Source: an uncultured Eubacteriales bacterium (GTDB lineage Bacteria > Bacillota > Clostridia > Christensenellales > Aristaeellaceae). From it: 64,000 nucleotides of DNA. The position numbers were made by a program, and so were the translations under genes. The stretch is taken from the NCBI GenBank assembly GCA_902777335.1, contig CACYTF010000007.1:95739-159738 (forward strand). The letters run 5' to 3'. The notes under the pieces were generated by a model. The model did no database searches. It was not told the DNA's origin and worked only from the letters and a program-made list of their open reading frames with translations. Positions 1-6,462 of the stretch are shown here, piece after piece; position 1 is the first letter of the stretch; the number at the start of each line of letters is the position of its first letter.

Positions 1-174
1 CAGGTGTTCGGGATACGGTTCGGCATACAGATGTTCGCGCTGCTGGCCCTGCCGCTGATCTACATACCCACCTGGTCCAACGTGAAGATCAACAAGTGGG
101 TGTACTACCTGTATTATCCCGCGCACCTGATCGGCATCATGCTGATCCAGTTCGCCCTGGCCATGGGGCGGTGA
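1..174 (+). CDS. TraX family protein, C-terminal fragment
   Basis: The open frame enters from the left edge and stops at TGA 172-174, leaving 57 residues. It shows two hydrophobic stretches and ends with a YYLYYPAHLIGIM-like motif. That motif resembles the last membrane helix of the TraX/acyltransferase-like family, where an FYxxYPxHL signature is typical. TraX proteins are multi-pass membrane proteins related to pilin or surface acetylation in conjugative systems, but chromosomal Firmicute homologues have no settled role. Only the tail is visible, so start, length and operon partners are unknown. No terminator is obvious before the next promoter about 30 bp downstream. Confidence 0.6.
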   Translation, partial: QVFGIRFGIQMFALLALPLIYIPTWSNVKINKWVYYLYYPAHLIGIMLIQFALAMGR

Positions 175-201
175 CGTTTTTGTTAAACAGGTCGAAACGC
201 C

Positions 202-230
202 TTGACACAACCCTGATAAAGTGGTAAACT
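202..230 (+). promoter_or_regulatory. sigma-A type promoter of the symporter transcript
   Basis: TTGACA at 202-207 and TAAACT at 225-230 are separated by 17 bp. Transcription would begin near 236-238, only about ten bases before the T-box antiterminator. This leaves no room for a normal Stem I. Confidence 0.65.
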
Positions 231-243
231 GTGTGCCGTCAAA

Positions 244-303
244 GGAGAGGTGGTACCGCGGATCGTATCCGCCCTCTGCAGCGATGCGGAGGGCGGTTTT
301 TTT
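244..303 (+). promoter_or_regulatory. T-box-like antiterminator/terminator without Stem I
   Basis: AGAGG (246-250), the T-box bulge TGGTACC (251-257), GCGG (258-261), CCGC (269-272) and CCTCT (273-277) can form a canonical T-box antiterminator. The competing terminator is CCGCCCTCTGC (269-279) with GCGGAGGGCGG (286-296) followed by seven T residues. Full T-box leaders carry a Stem I with a specifier codon far upstream. Here the upstream bases are the promoter and, before 175, the TraX coding end. The element therefore looks like a truncated T-box. It precedes a sodium/solute symporter, consistent with amino-acid control. Confidence 0.75.
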
Positions 304-339
304 GTCCCCGCGGCACGAATTACGAAGGGGGAAAACGAC

Positions 340-1896
340 ATGTTCATCAAGATCCTCATGCTGGTGGTGTTTTTCGGCATCATGATCGGCGTCGGCTTTT
401 ACAGCCGCAAGCACGCCACCGATGTCAACGGCTTTGTGCTGGGCGGCCGGTCTGTGGGCCCGTGGCTCACGGCCTTCGCCTACGGCACCTCCTACTTCTC
501 CGCGGTCATATTCGTGGGCTACGCCGGTCAGTTCGGCTGGCGCTTCGGCCTGGCCTCCACCTGGATCGGCCTGGGCAACGCCTTCATCGGCTCGCTGATG
601 GCCTGGGTGATCCTCGGACGCCGCACCCGCATCATGACCCAGCAGCTCAACAGCGCCACGATGCCCGAGTTCCTCGGAAAGCGCTATGACAGCAAGGCGC
701 TGAAGATCGGCGCTTCGGCCATCATATTCATATTCCTGATTCCCTACACCGCGTCGCTGTACAACGGCCTGTCCCGCCTGTTCGGCATGGCCTTCAACAT
801 CGACTACACCGTGTGCATCATCATGATGGCCGTGCTGACGGGCGTATACGTGATCGCCGGCGGCTACATGGCCACGGCCATCAACGACTTCATACAGGGC
901 TTCATCATGATCGTGGGCATCGTCGCCGTGATCGCCGCGGTGCTGAAGGTCAACGGCGGGTTCATGACGGCCTACAAGGGTCTGGCGGACATCCCCAGCG
1001 AGGGCATGAACGGCGCGTTCGCCTCGTTCCTGGGGCCCGACCCGTTCAACCTGTTCGCCGTGGTGATACTGACCTCCCTGGGCACCTGGGGCCTTCCGCA
1101 GATGGTTCAGAAATTCTACGCCATCAAGTCCGAGAACGCCATCTCCAAGGGCACGATCATCTCCACGCTGTTCGCGGTGATCGTGGCGGGCGGCTGCTAC
1201 TTCCTGGGCGGCTTCGGACGCCTGTTCTCCTCCGTGATCGACCCCGCCGGCACAGGCGTTCCCGCGGGCGGCTACGATTCCGTGGTGCCCACGATGCTGG
1301 AGGGCCTGTCGCCGCTTCTGATCGGCGTGATCGTGATACTGGTGCTCTCCGCGTCGATGTCCACGCTGTCCTCGCTGGTGCTGGCCTCCAGCTCCACGCT
1401 GACGCTGGACTTTCTGAAGGGCAACGTCATCAAGAAGATGGACGACAAGAAGCAGGTGTTCACCATGCGCGTGCTGATCGTGGTGTTCATACTGATCTCC
1501 GTGGTCATCGCCATCATACAGTACAGCACCAAGGTGAACTTCATCGCGCAGCTGATGGGCATCTCCTGGGGCGCGCTGGCCGGCGCTTTCCTGGCCCCGT
1601 TCATGTACGGCCTGTACATGAAGAAGGCCACCTGCGCCTCCGCCTGGTGCAGCATGATCTTCGGCGCGGGCATCATGGTGGTGAACATGTTCTTCAAGAG
1701 CGCCTTCCCGGCCTGGCTGCAGTCCCCGATCAACTGCGGCGCCTTCGCGATGCTGGCGGGCCTTGTGATCGTGCCGGTGGTCAGCCTCGTCACGCCGAAG
1801 CCCGACAGGAAGCTGGTGGACTTCGCCTTCGCCGCCTACGAGCGCAAGGTGGTCGTGACGGTTCGCGACTCGCTGGGCGATTCGAACGAGAACTGA
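340..1896 (+). CDS. sodium:solute symporter (SSS family)
   Basis: The 518-residue protein is almost entirely hydrophobic, with about 12-14 predicted membrane helices. It carries the SSS hallmark near residues 29-45 (FVLGGRSVGPW), followed by a small-residue-rich helix (FAYGTSYFSAV). SSS carriers use the sodium gradient to import proline, pantothenate, sugars or other organic solutes. The sequence alone does not fix the substrate. The upstream T-box element suggests an amino acid. The ATG at 340 is chosen because GAAGGGGG (324-331) lies just upstream. A GTG at 250 in the same frame falls inside the T-box bulge and is unlikely. The C-terminus (about 30 residues) is charged and cytoplasmic. Confidence 0.85.
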   Translation: MFIKILMLVVFFGIMIGVGFYSRKHATDVNGFVLGGRSVGPWLTAFAYGTSYFSAVIFVGYAGQFGWRFGLASTWIGLGNAFIGSLMAWVILGRRTRIMTQQLNSATMPEFLGKRYDSKALKIGASAIIFIFLIPYTASLYNGLSRLFGMAFNIDYTVCIIMMAVLTGVYVIAGGYMATAINDFIQGFIMIVGIVAVIAAVLKVNGGFMTAYKGLADIPSEGMNGAFASFLGPDPFNLFAVVILTSLGTWGLPQMVQKFYAIKSENAISKGTIISTLFAVIVAGGCYFLGGFGRLFSSVIDPAGTGVPAGGYDSVVPTMLEGLSPLLIGVIVILVLSASMSTLSSLVLASSSTLTLDFLKGNVIKKMDDKKQVFTMRVLIVVFILISVVIAIIQYSTKVNFIAQLMGISWGALAGAFLAPFMYGLYMKKATCASAWCSMIFGAGIMVVNMFFKSAFPAWLQSPINCGAFAMLAGLVIVPVVSLVTPKPDRKLVDFAFAAYERKVVVTVRDSLGDSNEN

Positions 1897-1920
1897 TTGT
1901 AAATGTAAGGTTAAAACATA

Positions 1921-1948
1921 GCGGGCGGCGATTGTCATCGCCGCCCGT
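1921..1948 (+). terminator. hairpin after the symporter gene
   Basis: GGGCGGCGAT (1923-1932) pairs perfectly with ATCGCCGCCC (1937-1946) around a 4-nt loop, and flanking bases extend the stem. No T-run follows, so termination may be weak. The loop overlaps the -35 of the next promoter. Confidence 0.5.
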
Positions 1949-1958
1949 GTGATATAAT
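1932..1958 (+). promoter_or_regulatory. thyX promoter with extended -10
   Basis: TTGTCA (1932-1937) and TATAAT (1953-1958) are 15 bp apart, and TGA directly before TATAAT gives an extended -10. The short spacing is compensated by the extended element. The -35 sits in the loop and right arm of the preceding hairpin. Confidence 0.5.
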
Positions 1959-1994
1959 GATATAGATTTATACTTGAATATAGGAGATTGTGTC

Positions 1995-3293
1995 ATGAAC
2001 AACAGCAGGGCAGTCATCGTCGTAGAAAACCGGGAGGCGCTGCGCGTGGCGGCGGCTTCCGCGCGCATTTCCACCCAGCAGGGCACGGCCCTCGAGATAT
2101 ATGACAGGAGCTTGGGGGATGAGAAGGACCTGAAGCTGCTCAACAAGGTGCTGTCCTCGGGCCACAAGTCCATCATAGAGCACCAGACCTTCTCCATCGC
2201 CTTCAACGACGTTTCCGTGCTGGTGGAGCAGTTCGTCATCGAGGCGAGGCTGGCCTCCTACACGGTCAAATCCCGCCGCTATGTGGACTTCAGCGGCGCG
2301 GGCTACGTGGTTCCGGAGGGCCTGGACGACGCACAGAGGCGCGTCTATGACGCGGCGATGGCCGCGCGGTTTGACGACTATCAGAAGCTGCTGGAGCTGG
2401 TTCCCAAGGAAGACGCCCGCTTTGTGCTGCCCTACTGCCTGAGGAGCAACTTCTTCATGACCGTGAACGCCCGGGAGCTGATAGCGCTGATCATCGCCAT
2501 GTTGGTGGGCCGCGGCAGGGGCTATTTGGAGATCGAGCGCCTGGGCGCGCAGCTGAAGGCGCAGTTTGACGCCCTCTATCCCGGCGTGATCGACGCGGAG
2601 CTCTCCCGCGCCGCCGCCTGCGCGCCGTCGCCGCTGCCGACCAAGATCGCCGCGCCCGCGGAGGCGGCGGGCGGCGCGGAGCTGATTTCCGCCCCGGAGG
2701 ACGCCATGGCCCTGCTGAAGTCGGCCCTGGCCTTCTCCGGCAGGTATCCAGACACCGCGGTCCGCGAGCTGCTGCTGGACGCGCGGCCCCGGGAGCTGGA
2801 GATGCTGCATTACGTGTTCCGCGTGAAGAACATATCGCTGGCGTGCCTGACCCACTTCGCCAGGCACCGCATACAGTCGTCGGTGATCCCGCCGGTGCTG
2901 ACCGCGCTGTCGGGCGGCCATTACGTCGTGCCGCAGACGGTCCGCGATCACCCGGAGGCCCTGGCCATCTACCGGCATGCCTTTGAGGAACAAGCGCAGG
3001 CCGCGAAGCAGGCCGCCCAATGCGGCGTCAAGCCGGAGGATATGAGCTATTTCGCCTTGAGCGGGCACCAGCTGGACATACTGCTGGCCATGAACGCCCG
3101 GGAGCTGATGCACTTCATGAAGCTGCGCACCTGCGCCCGCGCCCAGTGGGAGATCCAGGGCGTCGCCGAAAGTATGCTTCAGCTGTTGGCGGAAAAGACG
3201 CCGGAGCTCTTTAAACTGTACGGCCCGAGCTGCCGCTTCAGCCCCTGCCCGGAGGGCCGCATGAGCTGCGGAAATCCAAGGGAGAGAATCTGA
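1995..3293 (+). CDS. thyX: FAD-dependent thymidylate synthase, tandem two-domain form
   Basis: ThyX methylates dUMP to dTMP with methylene-tetrahydrofolate and NADPH, using FAD. This 432-residue protein is about twice the usual length (roughly 220-250) and contains two ThyX-like halves. The first has GHKSIIEH (56-63), a SRRYV element (93-97) and VNAREL (157-162). The second has RHRIQSS (290-296), MNAREL (366-371) and an intact RAQWEI (382-387). The classic RHR-x5-S...SxRY motif is thus shared between halves rather than complete in either. Three cysteines (413, 418, 425) mark the C-terminus. The ATG at 1995 follows TAGGAG by 8 nt. The gene appears monocistronic and ends at a strong hairpin. 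Confidence 0.85.
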   Translation: MNNSRAVIVVENREALRVAAASARISTQQGTALEIYDRSLGDEKDLKLLNKVLSSGHKSIIEHQTFSIAFNDVSVLVEQFVIEARLASYTVKSRRYVDFSGAGYVVPEGLDDAQRRVYDAAMAARFDDYQKLLELVPKEDARFVLPYCLRSNFFMTVNARELIALIIAMLVGRGRGYLEIERLGAQLKAQFDALYPGVIDAELSRAAACAPSPLPTKIAAPAEAAGGAELISAPEDAMALLKSALAFSGRYPDTAVRELLLDARPRELEMLHYVFRVKNISLACLTHFARHRIQSSVIPPVLTALSGGHYVVPQTVRDHPEALAIYRHAFEEQAQAAKQAAQCGVKPEDMSYFALSGHQLDILLAMNARELMHFMKLRTCARAQWEIQGVAESMLQLLAEKTPELFKLYGPSCRFSPCPEGRMSCGNPRERI

Positions 3294-3301
3294 TTAAACA
3301 T

Positions 3302-3331
3302 CGAGGCCGCCGAAATCCTCCGGCGGCCTCG
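3302..3331. terminator. bidirectional terminator between thyX and recX
   Basis: CGAGGCCGCCG (3302-3312) and CGGCGGCCTCG (3321-3331) form a perfect 11-bp stem with an 8-nt loop between two convergent genes. T-runs on either side are weak. Confidence 0.65.
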
Positions 3332-3342
3332 AATCATACTTT

Positions 3343-3954
3343 TCAGTCAAACAGCCCGTCCAGCGCGCTCTCGATGGCCTCCCAGCCGAACCCCCGGCGC
3401 GCCAGGGCCTGCGACAGCTTTGCCCGGGCCTCGCGCTCCGGCAGCGCCTCATACCGGCGCATCAGCTTCTGCGCGACCTGCGCCGCGGCCGAGCGCTGCT
3501 GATCGTCGTCGAAGGCGGACAGCGCCTCCTCGGCGTCGTCGTCGGAAATGCCCTTAGCCCGCAGCTTGCGCTTGAAGGCGTACAGCCCCACGGGCTTTGC
3601 GGACTGGGTCTCGGCCATGCGCCGGGCGTAGCGGACGTCGTCCAGCAGCCGGTTCTCCGTCAGCCGCGCGATCACCGCCTCCACGGCCGGTTCCACATAG
3701 CCCCTGCGGATGAGCGACGCGGACAGCTGGCGCGCGGAGCGGTCGCAGCGCTCGAGGCTGGTCAGCGCGGCCTCATAGGCGTCGTTCAGCTGCAGGGAAG
3801 CCACTTGGGCCGTGTACCTGTCGACGTCCATCTCGTCGCCCGGCTTCAGCGGGCATTTGTTGAAATGCTCACGGCGTACGCGGAGCAGCGCCGCCCCGTC
3901 CGCGACGATCTCCACCAGCGCCTGGCGGTGCCGTATTTCCGTTACGATGGGCAT
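3343..3954 (-). CDS. recX: regulatory protein RecX
   Basis: The 203-residue protein has the three-helix tandem repeats of RecX, with a typical LERCDRSARQLSASLIRRGY segment at about residues 68-87 and LTENRLLDDVRYAR at about 97-110. RecX binds RecA filaments and modulates recombinational repair. The N-terminal ~60 residues form the beta-rich extension common in Firmicute RecX (IVADGAALLRV). The start ATG has an AGGAGGGA ribosome site upstream on the minus strand. The gene is transcribed alone, convergent with thyX and divergent from yebC. recA is not in this window. Confidence 0.85.
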   Translation of the reverse strand: MPIVTEIRHRQALVEIVADGAALLRVRREHFNKCPLKPGDEMDVDRYTAQVASLQLNDAYEAALTSLERCDRSARQLSASLIRRGYVEPAVEAVIARLTENRLLDDVRYARRMAETQSAKPVGLYAFKRKLRAKGISDDDAEEALSAFDDDQQRSAAAQVAQKLMRRYEALPEREARAKLSQALARRGFGWEAIESALDGLFD

Positions 3955-4002
3955 TGTGCCGTTCCCTCCTAACGTATCTTCTCAAAATATACAAGGTTTG
4001 TC

Positions 4003-4032
4003 TTGACGCGTCTATCCTGTTTGTGTTATGAT
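4003..4032 (+). promoter_or_regulatory. yebC promoter
   Basis: TTGACG (4003-4008) and TATGAT (4027-4032) have an 18-bp spacer, and TGT before the -10 forms an extended element. Confidence 0.6.
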
Positions 4033-4063
4033 ATATCCATAAGTGTACCGGGAGGGATTGTCC

Positions 4064-4816
4064 ATGTCAGGACACAATAAATGGTCTACCATCAAGAATA
4101 AAAAAGCCAAGACGGACGCCGCGAAGGGCAAGATATTCACCAAGATCGGCCGCGAGATCGTCATCGCCGTCAAAACCGGCGGCAGCGCCGACCCCAACCT
4201 GAACAGCAAGCTGAAGGACGTCATCGCCAAGGCGAAGGCGGCCAACATGCCCAACGACAACATCCAGCGCTCCATCAAGAAGGCTGCGGGCGAGGGCGAG
4301 TCCACCAACTACAAGGAGGTCACCTACGAGGGCTACGCGCCCTGCGGCGTGGCCGTCATCGTAGAGGTCGTCACCGACAACCTGAACCGCACCGCCAGCG
4401 AGATCCGCCACATATTCGACAAGTGCGGCGGCTCCCTGGGCGCTTCCGGCTGCGTCGCCTGGAAGTTCGAGCGCAAGGGCGTCATCGAAATCGACAACTC
4501 CAAGGGCATGGACGAGGACGAGCTGATGATGCTGGCGCTGGACGCCGGCGCGGCGGACGTGGAAATGGGCGAGGACGAGGCCATCATCTACACCGATCCG
4601 TCCGATTTCTCCACCGTTCGCGACAACTTAGAGGCGGCGGGCTGCACGTTCCTCTCCGCGGAGCGCGCCATGGTGCCCACCACCACCACCGAGCTTCCCG
4701 ACGAGGAGTCGGTCCAGAAGGTCACGAAGCTCTTGGACTGGCTGGAGGACTACGACGACGTGCAGGATGTCTATCACGACGCCGAGCTTCCCGAGGACGA
4801 CGAGGAAGACGAATAA
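4064..4816 (+). CDS. yebC: YebC/PmpR family DNA-binding regulator or translation factor
   Basis: The 250-residue protein opens with the family signature MSGHNKWSTIKNKKAKTDA, continues with the conserved KIFTKIGREI and later NLNRTASEIRHIF, and is close to the usual 240-250 residues. Members bind DNA as regulators; recent work on bacterial and mitochondrial relatives links some of them to translation of proline-rich stretches. The very acidic C-terminal tail is typical. The ATG at 4064 is chosen over an in-frame start at 4043 because GGGAGG lies 7-12 nt upstream and the family N-terminus begins here. Monocistronic, closed by a terminator. Confidence 0.9.
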   Translation: MSGHNKWSTIKNKKAKTDAAKGKIFTKIGREIVIAVKTGGSADPNLNSKLKDVIAKAKAANMPNDNIQRSIKKAAGEGESTNYKEVTYEGYAPCGVAVIVEVVTDNLNRTASEIRHIFDKCGGSLGASGCVAWKFERKGVIEIDNSKGMDEDELMMLALDAGAADVEMGEDEAIIYTDPSDFSTVRDNLEAAGCTFLSAERAMVPTTTTELPDEESVQKVTKLLDWLEDYDDVQDVYHDAELPEDDEEDE

Positions 4817-4833
4817 CCTCACGCAAGCCAAAC

Positions 4834-4861
4834 AAAAACACCGCGGCAACGCGGTGTTTTT
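4834..4861. terminator. intrinsic terminator after yebC
   Basis: AAAAACACCGCG (4834-4845) pairs with CGCGGTGTTTTT (4850-4861) around GCAA. The A and T flanks make it work in both directions, serving yebC and the convergent gene at 4875-5342. Confidence 0.85.
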
Positions 4862-4874
4862 GATTCCCTTTGGT

Positions 4875-5342
4875 TCAGTCGGCGATGAGCGTGGGCGTGC
4901 CGCCGACGTATTCCACGTTCCACAGCACGCGGTCGCTGCGGGCATAGGCCGATTCGATCTGCGCCCAGGTGGCGTAGCGGTAGCCGTTGAAGCTGACGCC
5001 GTCTTCGCTGGAGAGCGCCAGCACCTCCACGTCGCCCGTCTCCGGCACCTGCATGGGCACGGCGATCACCCACATGGTGCCCGTCCAGAAGCCCACGGCA
5101 TAGTCGCTCTGGATGTTATCCAGGTTCGAGTAGTTGGCCGAGAAGCTCTCCCATTCCTGCGCGCTCGGCGCCACGTCGGAAAAGGGCAGAACCGTCACGA
5201 CGCGCTCGTATTCGCCTGAGGCGAGGTATACCACCGCCTGTTTCGCGCCGGCAAACAGATCGTCCGACAGGCGCGGCACCTCCGCCAGCGCCGCCGCGCC
5301 GATCAGCAGGCAGATCAGGGCTATGCACAGACTTCTCTTCAT
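4875..5342 (-). CDS. small secreted protein of unknown function
   Basis: The 155-residue product begins with a clear signal peptide: a basic MKRS, a hydrophobic core (LCIALICLLIGAAALA) and a likely cleavage near residue 20. The mature part has alternating hydrophobic and aromatic residues suggesting a compact beta-rich domain, and no cysteines. I do not recognise the family. The start at 5342 is preferred over one five codons upstream because GGGGGTG lies 6 nt before it. It has its own promoter within the end of holA and shares the yebC terminator. Function cannot be inferred from neighbours. Confidence 0.65.
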   Translation of the reverse strand: MKRSLCIALICLLIGAAALAEVPRLSDDLFAGAKQAVVYLASGEYERVVTVLPFSDVAPSAQEWESFSANYSNLDNIQSDYAVGFWTGTMWVIAVPMQVPETGDVEVLALSSEDGVSFNGYRYATWAQIESAYARSDRVLWNVEYVGGTPTLIAD

Positions 5343-5427
5343 TCCGATCACCCCCAATGAGGCGTTGATTACACTTGCCCTCAGCTATTGGATGCGGCCG
5401 GGGCGAAAAAAGTTCCTTCGCACGGAT

Positions 5428-5456
5428 ATTATATCACTGATTCCTGTCTGTCGCAA
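5428..5456 (-). promoter_or_regulatory. promoter of the small secreted protein gene
   Basis: On the minus strand TTGCGA (5456-5451) and TATAAT (5433-5428) are 17 bp apart, and TGA before the -10 gives an extended element. It overlaps the 3' end of holA. Confidence 0.55.
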
Positions 5457-6462
5457 GCCCTATCCGCAGCACCATGGCGTCCAGGGCCTCCCGGTCGCGC
5501 AGCCGGCCGCTCTTGACGGCATAGTCCGTCTCGACGCAGCCGTCGTACAGCCCGATCAGCCAGCTGGCCGACAGGCGCGCGCACTGCTTCGCGGTCTGCC
5601 GGGCGGCGTAGGGGTGCATTTTCAGCCGCTCCTGGACCTGGGCCGCCGTGTCGCCGGCGTCCAGCGCGCACTTCATGTGAACCAGCTGGCGCACCTGGCG
5701 GGTCATCATCGACAGTATGCCGATGGGCGTCTGGCCGCCCTGCAACAGGCTGTTGACCGTCTGTTGCCCCGCTTTCACGTCGCCTGAGAGCAGGCGGTTC
5801 AGCAGCTCGAACACATTGTATTCCAGCGAGGCGGAGACAATGGCCCCTACGTCGTCCTCGCCGATCTCCGCCCGCGCGTCGCCGACGTAGGCGCTCAGCT
5901 TGTCCAATTCGCCCGCAAGCCGCGTCAGCTCGCGCCCCGCCATGTAGGTCAGCGTGTTCAGCGCCTTGCCCGACAGGCGCTTGCCGTACGGCTTCAGGTA
6001 CCGGCTGCACCATTTGGACAGCTCCGCGTCGCTCAGAAAGTCAAAGGTCACCGTCTGGGCCTTCTTTTTGAGCAGCGCGCACATCTTCTTGCGGCTGTCC
6101 GGCTCCTGGCGCATGTAGAACACCAGCGCGCAGCTGTCCGGGGGATTGTCCAGCCATGTGTCCATACAGAGGACCTCGTCCTCCTCGTTCTTTGACTTCG
6201 CGGACAGCAGCGGTGCCCAATCCCGCACGGTGACGACGCGGCGCTCACACATCATGGGCATGGTCTCGGCCGCGTCGGTGATCTGGCGCGCGGTCACGCC
6301 CTCCAGCGTGGTGTCGTTCAGCGTCTCAAGGCCGGGGGGCAGCAGCTTTGAGCGCAGCGCGTCCAGCGCCTCCCGCTTCACATATTCCTCCGGCCCGGTG
6401 AACAGGTACACGGGGGAAAAGCGCCCGGCGTTGATCTCCTGATAGAACTCATTCCAGTTCAT
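5434..6462 (-). CDS. holA: DNA polymerase III delta subunit
   Basis: The 342-residue protein matches HolA in length and layout: an N-terminal RecA-like domain beginning FSPVYLFTGPEEYVKREA (about residues 15-32), the helical middle with the ALNTLTYMAGRELTRLAGEL element, and a C-terminal collar helix bundle (LLSGDVKAGQQTVNSLL). Delta opens the beta sliding clamp inside the clamp loader. As usual for HolA, the Walker A motif is absent. The start overlaps the end of comEC by 14 nt, so the two are translationally coupled. The comEC-holA order is widespread in Firmicutes. Confidence 0.9.
   Translation of the reverse strand: MNWNEFYQEINAGRFSPVYLFTGPEEYVKREALDALRSKLLPPGLETLNDTTLEGVTARQITDAAETMPMMCERRVVTVRDWAPLLSAKSKNEEDEVLCMDTWLDNPPDSCALVFYMRQEPDSRKKMCALLKKKAQTVTFDFLSDAELSKWCSRYLKPYGKRLSGKALNTLTYMAGRELTRLAGELDKLSAYVGDARAEIGEDDVGAIVSASLEYNVFELLNRLLSGDVKAGQQTVNSLLQGGQTPIGILSMMTRQVRQLVHMKCALDAGDTAAQVQERLKMHPYAARQTAKQCARLSASWLIGLYDGCVETDYAVKSGRLRDREALDAMVLRIGLATDRNQ

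Noticed and set aside
250..339. GTG start at 250 for the symporter
   Set aside because: It lies inside the T-box bulge and would add a non-membrane N-terminus; ATG 340 has a good ribosome site.
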